Shown: in pieces, positions 54,214 to 64,000 of the stretch
How positions within the stretch are numbered: position 1 is the stretch's first letter
How the letters are laid out: each line of letters starts with the position of its first letter
Assembly (NCBI GenBank): GCA_922989275.2
Contig: OV277874.1
Location: 20,014,154-20,078,153, forward strand
From: Gari tellinella
Taxonomy: Eukaryota > Mollusca > Bivalvia > Cardiida > Psammobiidae
DNA length: 64,000 bases
Direction: 5' to 3'
Made by a program: the position numbers and the translations under genes
The notes under the pieces: model-generated
The model's database searches: none
What the model was told of the DNA's origin: nothing
Seen by the model: the letters and a program-made list of their open reading frames with translations, nothing else

Positions 54214-54302
54214 TAGCCCGTGGTCGAGTGGGCTAAGGGGTTGACTTTTTTTGCTTCTGTCCCCGCATGGAGGGTCCCGGGTCCGAATACCACCAGAGCT
54301 CA
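54214..54302 (+). repeat. tRNA-like sequence (type II, Ser/Leu-like)
   Basis: CGTGGTCGAGTGGGCTAAGG (A-box region) and GGGTCCGAATACC (B-box-like), spaced as in a tRNA with a long variable arm, then GAGCTCAACATTTC. Poorly pairing ends suggest a SINE head. Confidence 0.4.
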
Positions 54303-54544
54303 ACATTTCTATTTTTTAAAATGCATTTTTAAACAGAATTTCTTATCCTCAACTAATTCTTACCCGTTTATATAAGCGTTTGACATATATTTACTAATTA
54401 CTATTTTTAATGCTAAATCTGGTTGTGAGCCTCTTTAAAGAAGCATAAGTGCAATCAAAAGTATCTGACCAGAACCAAAATCAGCAGGTGTCTTACCTGT
54501 ATGGTGAGGAAGCTTATTAATAAATTTGAAAACCATACGTCAAA

Positions 54545-55855
54545 CAGAAGTAAAGTTATTGTTATTCTAAGAAGCCACCAAAGACAGGAAATGGTTACGA
54601 AAGGTAAGACAAACAATGCATCGTGCACACATTTCTTCCTCTATAAAGGTCATCAAGTGTTTTTCCAAAAATCTGGCTTCGCCATTCCACATAGAATTGA
54701 TCATACCTTAAGTCGGTCTTGATTGATTTGCCAACCATTTCTGTTTGTAGCCGTTAATTGAACCAACGTTTGGACAGTTACCCGATCAAAACCGAAAGTA
54801 GACACAAAACCCGTCTGTTCAATGTTTCATGCCATATTCTTTTATTTTATGCGTCGAGCGTTATTGTCTGATACAGTACTACACCTTATTAAATTAAATT
54901 GATAATCGCAAGCGAATCGCCATCGAATTGCCATCGAATCGGGTGCTTCAAAAGGCTAATCTTACGCTTGCATATTTTTATGCGATTTTTCTGAGGCGGT
55001 TGTGACAAAAATGGAATCGAAACAATAAACAATGGTTTATTAGCGAATATTTGTGAGATACACAATGCAGGCAAATTTACCCAATGGTAAAGTTACTATT
55101 TCAAGTTGAATCGCAAGCGAATTGTCATCGAATTGCAAGCGAATTGTCATCGAATTGCAAGCGAATCGCAAAAATTGTTAATTTAATAAGGTTCATTACT
55201 GTATATACTTGTTCGATTTTGAATCCAATTACGTTATCAATCATTATATTAATGTCATACTCGCCAATTTATCGATTGAGGTGGAGCCTAAGTTAAAGAG
55301 ATGGTGCCAATGTGCAGAGAAGGAGCCAATAAACACATTTTACGCAGTATGGCAAAATGTGCAAATTACTGTCTTCTTCGAACAAAGCGTTCTTTTCGTG
55401 TCAAAATAATTTGAACACACTAATATATCGATGAAATTACGAATTCAATAAATAAGATGTGATGACTTGATTTATTACTAAAACAAAGGAAAATATATCG
55501 CTCAAAAGCTCAAGCTCGTAAATAATTGTTGATAACGTAATATGATGCAAAATCGAACAAGTATCTATCAAGCAATAACGCTCCACGCTTAAAGTAAAGG
55601 AATTTGGCACAAAACATTGAGCAGACGTGTGTTTTGTCTATTGTTGGTTTTGACCAGGTCATTCAAACAGAAATGGTTTGCAAATTAATCAACACGGACT
55701 TAAGATATGAACATTTCTATGTGGAATGACGAAGCTCGAATTCTGAAAAAAAGACACCTAATGACTTTAACAGAGGGAGAAATATGTACACGATGCATTC
55801 TTTGTCTTACCCTTCGTGGCCATTTCCTGTTTTGGCTGCTTCTCGGTAGTTTCTT
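54545..55855. mobile_element. Element with long inverted repeats, split by family F
   Basis: Left arm 54560-54760 (GACAGGAAATGGTTACGAAAGG ... CCATTTCTGTTTG) matches the complement of 55665-55845 (CAGAAATGG ... CTTCGTGGCCATTTCCTGTT). Arms of about 190 bp show many substitutions. Open frames in the arms are shadows. Confidence 0.7.
54872..55203. mobile_element. MITE family F copy 3
   Basis: Left end ACAGTACTACACCTTATTAA, right end TTAATAAGGTTCATTACTGT, with GCAAGCGAATTGTCATCGAA sub-repeats. Confidence 0.85.
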
Positions 55856-56100
55856 TAGCTCCATTTTCAATACATCGCGAAAATGTGATGGAGCCAGATA
55901 TTACAGGGCGTATTGTTGCCCAACCTAGGTAAACCCGGGTGTATGGGTAAATATCGTGCCAACACTGATCTTGACCACATGTTCTCGCAAAGAAGTTCCC
56001 AAATAGAACACAGAAACGCCCATGATTTATCAACAACATCACTATTCAAGCTCACAGGCAAATACTTCTGCAAATAATCAACACTTGAGTTTCGATCAAA
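55856..56100. other. No recognised feature
   Basis: Spacer before the second retrotransposon fragment. Confidence 0.4.
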
Positions 56101-57215
56101 TTAAATTAAACACACAACGTCGGTGTCCATCAAGGATAAGTCCTCAGCCCCCTGCTGTTTATCATTGTCCTTGAGGCTCTGTCTAGAAAATTCCAAACTG
56201 GATGCCCTTGGGAACTTTTGTACGCCGACGACCTTGCTGTTATAGCTGAGACCATGGAGGAGCTTGCTGAGAAACTCAAAGCCTGGAAAGATAGAATGGA
56301 AGCGAAAGGACTGAGGGTCAACACCGCAAAGACAAAAGTCATGGTCAGTGGGTCTGAACTGCATGCACTAAAGGACTCGGGCCAACACCCATGTGCAGTG
56401 TGTAGAAAGGGGGTAAGGAGCAATGCCATACAGTGTAACCATTGTTCTCTATTGGTACACAAAAATGTACAGGAGTACGTGATAGACTCACACCAGACCC
56501 TGACTTCAAGTGCAAAAGGTGTCAAGGACTTGCTCGGCCAATTGAGGGTCGCCCTTGCCAGGAAATGAAAGTTGGCGAAGACACTCTGGAGGTGGTAGAC
56601 TCCTTCTGCTACCTGGGAGATATGCTGAGTGCTGGCGGAGGCTGTGAGCTGAGCTCTACTATCAGGGTGAGACAGCATGGGGAAAATTCAGAGAACTTCT
56701 GCCCATCCTGACATCTAGAGCCATCCCTGTTGCCACCAGAGGGAAAGTATATGACAGCTGCGTAAGAAGTGTCATGCTGTATGGAATGTTGGGCACTCTC
56801 TCAGTCCTCACTCGCCAGACGCCGCCGGAATGATAGGGCCATGATCAGATGGATCTGCCATGTTAAACCAGGCTAGACCCAGTATGTTAGGTCAGAGACC
56901 TTGCTCGAGACATTGGCCATTCAACCACTGGATGTTATACTTAGGGCAAACAGACTACGTTGGTTTGGACATGTTGAAAGAAGCAGTGGACCAATCAACT
57001 CATGCAGAGATCTGAAAGTGGCCAGTCAGAAGAAAACTGGACGCCCAAAGAAGACATGGAGAGAAACCATCAGGCATGACCGTATACAGTGGCAGATGGT
57101 GAAGGTGGACCCCCACAACCGTGATCACTGGAGACGAAGTATTAAGACAGCCAGACAACGTCGAACCCCTGACGAAGGGAACACAGGCGCTAAACTAGGA
57201 TAGTGGGTGAGTGTG
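56101..57215 (+). pseudogene. Decayed non-LTR retrotransposon RT with zinc finger
   Basis: Starts mid-domain with VLSPLLFIIVLEALSRKF (a stop stands just before it), then LYADDLAVIAETMEE (catalytic YADD near 56220) and KGLRVNTAKTKVM. A Cys-rich block follows (CAVCRKG ... CNHC-x4-H, then in the next frame CKRC), resembling a PHD-type finger. Further on are DSFCYLGDMLS, LRANRLRWFGHVERS and GRPKKTWRET. At least two frameshifts and several stops. 5'-truncated and inactive. Confidence 0.88.
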
Positions 57216-57279
57216 TGACACACGTCATTTTTTCCCTATGCACAATTTACAGCACCAACAACCCGGAAGCAGGCATGGG

Positions 57280-57432
57280 GTAATGCAAAAATGTAATTGT
57301 AATGCACTGTAATGCATTACATTTTCCAATGTAATGTGTAATGCAGGGATTTTTGCATTACATGTAATTGTAATTTAATGCATTACAGTGCTAAAAAGCA
57401 AGTAGTTATAAGCATTACATTGCATTACATGG
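57280..57432. repeat. GTAATGCATTAC-rich repeat
   Basis: Repeated TGTAATGCATTACA, ATGTAATTGTAAT and relatives, self-complementary. A short echo is at 58496-58524. Confidence 0.85.
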
Positions 57433-58495
57433 CATTACTTTTGAAACAAAGATGTCAGAAAACACGGTAGATCTATTAGATTAATTTGTTATAATTGGTG
57501 GAAGACTGCATGTATCAGTATTGACAAAGATACTGGTGTTTGATATGCAGTTACATGGAGCACCAACCTTCATTGTGTAAAATTAAGTTCCAACAATGAT
57601 ATTTAATGTGCTCAGCTGAATAGTTTATTAGATTTGCATGGGGGGAAGCATACGTATATTAATTGATCAGGTATAAATACAATAGGTTTATCTTCTATAA
57701 TTGAAAAAGTTAACCCTTATCATTCTTTATAAAGGTAGATCTAAAGGTTTTCCTTTTGGACATGTTTTCTCCCCAGTTTCTGAAAGTGACCTTTTCACTG
57801 TTTTCAGTTCTAACTTTTCGCACAGCGTAATCTCAGTACCAAATAGTTTTGATCTGGATGGAATGTAGAGTCAAAACAATATCTGATTTCAATCCAAACT
57901 TTTCCAGTAAGGTAGGGTTTGGGCTGAATAAGGGTTACAATAGGTGTGAAAACTTCACATTGCCTCCTCTAGCATGAAGTTATACAGGTGTAAGTCAAGA
58001 ATGGCTGAACAATGCTAGTGCATTTCTAAAGTATTTAAAAAAAGCTATCTTTTTTTTTCAAGAGATATTTATGATGCATAGAAAATAGAGAAAATCATAT
58101 GTTGCTCCACAGTTTAAACTTGTCTGTATTTTCAAGAAAAAATCCCAAGCTATTCCCATTAGAAGAAAGCTCCTCTACAAGCTTTCTGCTTTACACTCAT
58201 CAAGAAAGTGCTTTAAACTGGCACCTGTAATAAATGACATTATGTGCAGGAGTAGGCATAGGCGCTTCTTTGAAGGAAATGTTTAAGGGCTAACATAATA
58301 TCTTACAAACTATGCTTCCATACCCAGTCGCCACTGAAAAGGGGCTTTGACTTTTCAAGCTATATACATGTATTCTTATGTTTCCAATCTCTATAAATGT
58401 GGAGATAATTAACAACCTATCAGTTAGATTATATATGCAGCCTATGAGTTATTTTTTCAGTCATACTTTTGGAGTGTTATCATAGCTTGAAAACA
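57433..58495. other. Region between two TGTAATGCATTAC blocks; no gene
   Basis: Contains a small hairpin remnant near 58165-58215 (AGAAAGCTCCTCTACAAGC). The bracketing by the same short motif at 57280-57432 and 58496-58524 hints at a TIR element of about 1.2 kb. No coding signal. Confidence 0.4.
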
Positions 58496-58534
58496 AAATG
58501 TAATGTGTAATGTAATGCATTACTTTCCATTCTT

Positions 58535-60205
58535 GTGGTTCATTTCAGTTTTTTGTGGCTCATTTTCCTTCTTGTGGCTCATTTCCCTTCTTGGGGTTCA
58601 TTTCCATTCTTGTGGCTCATTTCCCTTCTTGGGGCTCATTTCCCTTCTTGTGGTTCATTTCCATTCTTGCGGCTCATTTCCCTTCTTGGGGCTCATTTCC
58701 GTTCTTGTGGCTCATTTCTTTTCTGAGGGCTCATTTCCCTTCATTTCCCTTGTGGCTTTTTGTTTTTCTTGTGGCTCATTTCCCTTATTGTGGCTTATTG
58801 TTTCCTTGTGGCTTCTTATTGTTCTTGTGGCTCATTTCCCTTCTTGTGTCTCATTTCTATTCTTGTGGCTCATTTCAGTTGTTGTGGCTCATTTTCCTTC
58901 TTGTGAGTCATTTCCATTATTGTGGCTCCTTTCCATTCTTGTGGCTCATTTCCCTTCTTGGGGCTCATTTCCCTTCATTTCCCTTGTGGCTTTGTGTTTT
59001 TCTTGTGGCTCATTTTCTTTCTTGTGAGTCATTCCCATTATTGTGGCTCCTTTCCATTCTTGTGGCTCATTTCTCTTCTTGGGGCTCATTTCCCTTCATT
59101 TCCCTTGTGGCTTTGTGTTTTTCTTGTGGCTCATTTCCCTTATTGTGGCTTTTTGTTTCCTTGTGGCTTCTTATTATTCTTGTGGCTCATTTCCCTTCTT
59201 GTGGCTTTTTGTTGTTCTTGCGGCTGATTTCTGTTCTTGTGGCTCATTTCCCTTCTTTTGGCTCATTTCAATTCTTATGGCTCATTTCTCTTCCTGGGAC
59301 TCATTTCTATTCTTGTGGCTCATTTCCGTTCTTGTGGCTCATTTCCCTTGTTGTGGCTCATTTCCGTTCTTGCGGCTAATTTCCGTTCTTGAGGCTCATT
59401 TCCGTTCTTGTGGCTCATTTCTTTCTTGTAGCTTTTTGTTTTCCTTGTGGCTCATTTCCGTTTTTGTGGCTCATTTCAGTTTTTGTGGCTCATTTTCCTT
59501 CTTGTGAGTCATTTCCATTATTGTGGCTCCTTTCCATTTTTGTGGCTCAATTCCGTTCTTGCCGCTCATTTCCATTATTGTGGCCCATTTCCTTTCTTTT
59601 GGCTCATTTCCGTTGTTGTGGCTCATTTCCATTCTTGTGGCTCATTTCTGTTCTTGTGGCTCATTTCCCTTCTTGTGGCACATTTCTGTTCTTGTGGCTC
59701 ATTTCCGTTCTTGTGGCTCTTTTCCGTTCTTGTGGCTCATTTCCGTTCTTGTGGCTCATTTCCGTTCTTGTGGCTCATTTCTGTTCTTGTGGCTCATTTC
59801 CGTTCTTGTGGCTCATTTATCTTCTTTTGGCTCATTTCCATTCTTGTGGCTCAATTCCGTTCTTGTGGCTCATTTCCGTTCTTGTGGCTCATTTCTGTTC
59901 TTGTGGCTCATTTCCCTTCTTGTGGCTCTTTTCCCTTCTTGTGGCTTAATTCCGTTCTTGTGGCTCATTTCCGTTCTTGTGGCTCATTTCTGTTCTTGTG
60001 GCTCATTTCCCTTCTTGTGGCTCTTTTCCCTTCTTGTGGCTAATTTCCCTTCTTGTGGCTCATTTCCCTTCATGTGGTTCATTTCAGTTCTTGTGGCTTT
60101 TTGTTTTTCTTGTCGCTTTTTATTTTTCTAGTGGCTCATTTCCCTTCTTGTGGCTATTTGCTTTCTTGTCGCTTTTTATTTTTCTTGTGGCTCATTGTGG
60201 CATAT
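58535..60205. repeat. 1.67-kb minisatellite of a 19-bp unit
   Basis: About 85 copies of TCTTGTGGCTCATTTCCGT with CCT, CAT and TGT variants at the end. Units around 58735-59150 are longer (TTTCCCTTCATTTCCCTTGT). Because 19 = 3x6+1, the array is open in all three + frames, producing frames up to 274 codons of FLWLISVLVAHF-type text. They have no start context or splice sites and are not credible genes. Confidence 0.95.
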
Positions 60206-60254
60206 TGTTTCTTATTAACACATTTGTAATAAACTGACGAGCCACAATTCAACG

Positions 60255-60330
60255 AAGTCTCCGTGGCTCAGTAGTGAACGAGTCGGACTAGCACGTCGTG
60301 GGTAACAGGTTCAAACCACACAGCTTGCGA
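60255..60330 (+). repeat. tRNA-like sequence
   Basis: CTCCGTGGCTCAGTAGTGAA (A-box) and CAGGTTCAAACCAC (B-box) are spaced as in a tRNA. The acceptor stem is not convincing. Confidence 0.4.
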
Positions 60331-60703
60331 ATTTTTTTCTGAGCGACCTTTTTACATAGATTCGTTTCCTTTTTTAATATGAGTAACATCTTGAAGCATG
60401 CTGAAAAGAAAATGTAAAAATTCCTCAATTAGAAGGTTTCCTTCTTATAGTCCGGAGGCTTAGCAAAAAATCGTGCATTTTTTTGATACACCTATGAAAT
60501 TTGGCGCACAGTTCACCTAGCGTCTACAAAGTCACTTAAAAACGGGACCCCAGCTAAAGTCCTCCTGTGGCCAAAATGGCGGCCATTTTTCAAAATGGCG
60601 GACTCAAATTTTAAATGTTTTTATCTTTTTGCTAATAGATATGCTAGAAAACATGTTTTTGTGTCCATATCTATGTTTTTATGTCAAGAAATAATCTCTT
60701 TGA
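60331..60703. other. No recognised feature
   Basis: Includes CCAAAATGGCGGCCATTTTT then CAAAATGGCGG near 60573-60600, a short local repeat. Confidence 0.4.
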
Positions 60704-60796
60704 CGCGGATATGCCTCTTGACGACATAGACTTTTCCGTACGTGCTTATACTAGAAAATTTATATAAAGAAAATGTTGATACGATTTAGTATAAAA

Positions 60797-61006
60797 TCTG
60801 AATAAGGGGAGATCCTTTGAAAGCACAGAAAACAAAGCAAATACTGAAAATTGCAGACTCGGTTTATTTGAGTCTGTTCATGAGCAATACTTAAATATGC
60901 AACAGTGTTCACGCCCCCTAGCACCAGCTTAAGCGGAATTCAACTTTCAACTGTAAATGCGCTGAAATCAATGATTCCAAAGGACCAGAAAGTATAACAA
61001 CACTGA
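60797..61006. repeat. 210-bp direct repeat, copy 1
   Basis: TCTGAATAAGGGGAGATCCT ... GAAAGTATAACAACACT. Almost identical to 61078-61287. Confidence 0.92.
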
Positions 61007-61077
61007 GAATGAAGTACGGGGCGACTTTTTACAGCCGCCACACAAGCACTTAACATCTGCTGTTGTGAATTATACAA

Positions 61078-61287
61078 TCTGAATAAGGGGAGATCCTTTG
61101 AAAGCACAGAAAACAAAGCAAATACTGAAAATTGCAGACTCGGTTTATTTGAGTCTGTTCATGAGCAGTACTTAAATATGCAACATAGCTCACGCCCCCT
61201 AGCACCAGCTTAAGCGGAATTCAACTTTCAACTGTAAATGCGCTGAAATCAATGATTCCAAAGGACCAGAAAGTATAACAACACTAA
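61078..61287. repeat. 210-bp direct repeat, copy 2
   Basis: Offset 281 from copy 1. A handful of changes (CAATACT/CAGTACT, CAGTGTTC/CATAGCTC). Confidence 0.92.
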
Positions 61288-61293
61288 CAATAA

Positions 61294-61366
61294 TCCTTCA
61301 TAGCGCAGTCAGTAGAGTGATTGACTAGCAATTCAAAGGTCATAGGTTCGAGACCCATCCGATCCA
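61294..61366 (+). repeat. tRNA-derived head, copy 2
   Basis: TAGCGCAGTCAGTAGAGTGA and GGTTCGAGACC. The CTAGCAA anticodon loop is kept but the stem is disturbed (ATTCAA). Confidence 0.5.
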
Positions 61367-62425
61367 AATATTTTTTTTAGTGTCCGATTTATTGACTTGT
61401 AAATCCATAACGCAGTAATTAATAGACATGTTATGTTAAGTCTTCGCTGATTAGAATTAGTGTTATATACGGTCCAATTATATGTCCACTTACATGTACG
61501 TTTTAGTTTAATGCCTTACACGTCAATAAAATCGGTATACATGTATACGATTTGATCGAACTATAAAGCCACTCATTGAAACTTATCAATACGTCAAACT
61601 TTTCAAGATCGATATTGACTATTATTATTATGTTTAAACAATATTATTAACCTTGTACGCAAGTCCATGAATAAATAATAATGCATTTTAATGACAGAGT
61701 TTTAATTTTAAGGTAGGTAACTTTATCTCAACTTCAAATATCCCACATTTTAATAAGAAAATCTGTTATTACAACAAATCCTGACTGTAATATTTTCTAA
61801 TTTTTTCAGAGTAACTATTTCATCAACCATATATTTGAATTAAATGAAAACAAATATACAAACATCTATCTGAACACCTTTATTCAAAATGTTTTAGCTT
61901 TTCTTGTTATGAATGTTGTGGACCACTTATAGGGCGAAATTTATAGTCATTAGCTTTACTTATTTTTGAGAAAAATAAAATCATCAAAATTCCAGGGGGT
62001 TGTCAGAAAAAGAGACCTTAAAGACAAACCACACGATAAATGTTGCCTATATTTTCACACATTGGTTCTTAGGCTATTATCGTTCTTCATGAAAAGTTTC
62101 ATAACACATTGTATGGAAACTAAACGCACCTGCGAGGTACCATAATATCTTTAAAAATGTTTTCTCAGGCTCATAAGACACTGTCGCCATTGGGTAAGGA
62201 AATAATTCCTTATTATGTATATGATCATTGGAACCCAAATAATCAAACTTAAAAACTGTTATTTTCAGACACTACTAAAATATAATTTTGTACCAGTTAC
62301 CTTTTGGTGACCTGCTTCTAAATTTCGTGTGATACGCCCTTGTTGCCTATCTTATATAATTTTACACAAGTTATTTTCGGGTGACCTTCTACTGGATTTC
62401 ATCAAATATAGTTATGTTATCTACC

Positions 62426-62715
62426 GTACAAATGTATAACTGCCGGTGGGTGGGGTAAATTTTACTTAAATGACTTTAGTGAAACCTGCGCAACTCTTTT
62501 TTACAAAGACTTATGTCCCTATAAAACCATACTGGTATCTTTAAAACATAGAACAAGTGCTTCCAGGAAGGTACAAATGTATAACTGCCGTAGGGTGGGG
62601 TAAATTTTACTTAAATGACTTTAGTGAAACCTGCGCAACTCTTTTTTACAAAGACTTATGTCCCTATAAAACCATACTGGTATCTTTAAAACATAGAACA
62701 AGTGCTTCCAGGAAG
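62426..62715. repeat. 145-bp tandem duplication
   Basis: Two head-to-tail copies start GTACAAATGTATAACTGCCG and end TGCTTCCAGGAAG. They differ at about two positions near the start (GGTGGG/TAGGG). The 71-codon frame across them has no recognised motif. Confidence 0.95.
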
Positions 62716-64000
62716 GTAAAGTCGGCAAATACTGTGATACCGCATTTAGTTATTATTTCCAAGATCTGGTGAGTTTTGTTTGCTTGTTAACGTCTATTTC
62801 TGCCTTATAAATATGGGCTAATAAGACATCGTAGGGAGAGGACAGTGTATACAAAAATCCGGGCGCGATGCCCTACTCTTATTATAGACAGACTTCTCTG
62901 GTTCTTTCATATGCCTAATGTAAAGCAATTTAAAAGCACTGATACATTAGACCTTGGTTTTTATAAAATCGCTTCTCCCAAGATCTGGTGTCATAAGGCT
63001 TATATCTGTTTCCAAACTGTTAGGAACCATTCTGGTCGAAAAACTCTAACGCGATATACTCTATATTTGACTTAAAACTAAAAATGGTTACATGTTGAAA
63101 CTGAAACAGGATTGCACAAGTGTCCCCAAGATACGACTGAATGGTATTGGAAACTGTTGATAAAGTAACCTAGGTGTATTTTTCTAACAAGCGAGAACGG
63201 TTAGGAACACATATGGATTGCCAATAGTTGCAAAATACACGTTGAGTGTAAAGAAAGTTTTGAATGCCGTAATCTTCAGTACAGAGTACAACAAAAAGAT
63301 TAGAAGTATGACTAATAGATAAAACCATACTGGTAGAAAAACTCTAACGCGACAACGTCTCGGGTGTCCATCAGAACCTCCAAAGTATAGCCAGATCAGA
63401 TTTCAGTGACGCTTTCCAGCAATGAATCCGTAGACTTATAAGTTAGCATCTCTTATCAATGGGGACATTTTGAGGGTATGTAGTTAAAATACTTTAACAA
63501 AACATAATACTTTTCGAACTGTTATCGTGCACAAACTATCTAAGCTTTTGCGCCGTAGATTTTGAGGAGAGCACTTCTATTTTGTTTGTATTAAACGTCT
63601 ATGTATAATTAGTGTTCCACAGTATTCTCCCATTATATGCTATGCTTTTGACAAGTTTGGTAGAAGTCTTGAAGATAATGATAATGCCAAATATCTAAGA
63701 CCAGTGACACTTTATTCTTACTAGAATATCTTTTTTATTGCCATGGAAACCAGGTTTCATGCATGGTACAACTTAGCTTCTAATTTTTTGTACGAATCCA
63801 ATTATTGAATACCGATGCCTATTTTCTTTTAAACACATTAGTTTGCAGATTGAAAGGCAAGTGAATGGACGTTTATACGTACATACGGATGGACAAAAGT
63901 AACATTATATTACCCACACTTCTGTGTGGCATGACATTAAACGCATACACATTGTAATTTTTGTTGACTTTGTTTCACACATAAACTCTAAAATTCTATA
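62716..64000. other. No recognised gene
   Basis: AT-rich. The only notable frame (62845-63075, 76 codons) has no domain or splice support. The phrase CATACTGGT recurs at 62676 and 63328, and AAAACTCTAACGCGA at 63041 and 63338, showing local duplication. Confidence 0.4.

Larger units (their letters stand above)
60704..62145 (+). repeat. Dispersed repeat with tRNA-like head, copy 2 (interrupted)
   Basis: Same order as 9017-10024 but split at TTTAGTATA by about 490 bp (60796-61290). From 61291 the match resumes with the tRNA-like head and continues to about 62145. Confidence 0.75.

Noticed and set aside
55767..56042. A - strand frame of 91 codons similar to a + frame at 54501-54722
   Set aside because: The similarity comes from the inverted repeat arms of the 54545-55855 element.
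56130..56678. A 182-codon - strand frame
   Set aside because: It is antisense to the decayed reverse transcriptase, whose motifs are on the + strand.
58535..60205. CRISPR-like array
   Set aside because: There are no unique spacers; it is a head-to-tail minisatellite in eukaryotic DNA.
58503..60237. Overlapping + strand frames of up to 274 codons, leucine/phenylalanine-rich
   Set aside because: The 19-bp unit lacks stops in all + frames, so the proteins are periodic artefacts.
62557..63075. Two + frames of 71 and 76 codons near the right end
   Set aside because: No domain, no splice support, and the first is created by a tandem duplication.

Overview
This is eukaryotic, AT-rich, intron-bearing genomic DNA from an animal. 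The spliced genes, the intronic transposons, the non-LTR retrotransposons and the extracellular LU, thrombospondin-1, C-type lectin and PAN modules all point to an invertebrate. A bivalve mollusc is my best inference from style and domain content, but nothing here fixes the species. There is no operon, CRISPR array or intact viral gene. Most long open frames are accidental products of repeats.

The main result is one split gene on the + strand, hidden among repeats. Eleven exons were read by hand between 19538 and 51427. Every intron is GT-AG, all phases match, and no stop falls inside. The exons total 1401 nt, giving 466 residues plus a stop. They encode the end of a probable signal peptide, two LU (Ly6/uPAR-like) domains of three exons each, two single-exon thrombospondin type-1 repeats and a two-exon C-type lectin-like domain. 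The order is SP-LU-LU-TSP1-TSP1-CTLD. Domain borders are all phase 1, the classic mark of exon-shuffled extracellular proteins. The starting ATG exon was not found and lies upstream of 19538. On the - strand, 3759-4070 is a separate exon for a secreted PAN/apple-domain protein.

Region by region: 1-19 kb holds MITEs, palindromes, a pogo/Tigger-like element, a TIR element at 7.8-9.0 kb, a tRNA-headed dispersed repeat and a 2.5-kb satellite of a 17-bp unit. 19.5-51.4 kb is the gene, with introns full of MITEs, several long foldbacks and a 3.8-kb 5'-truncated LINE (- strand) flanked by a 92-bp direct repeat. 51.4-57.3 kb holds low-complexity DNA, MITEs, a TIR pair and a decayed second non-LTR element. 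58.5-60.2 kb is a 19-bp minisatellite open in all three + frames. 60.3-64 kb holds tRNA-like and duplicated repeats and no recognised gene.

The dominant mobile family (family A, about 250 bp, TA target duplication, CAGTGGAGAA ends) has about 20 copies. Its central hairpin is related to hairpins in at least three other families that have unrelated ends. Transposon ends repeatedly stop 21-24 nt upstream of this gene's 3' splice sites.

All coordinates and splice calls were made by eye without alignment software. Repeat edges may be off by a few bases.
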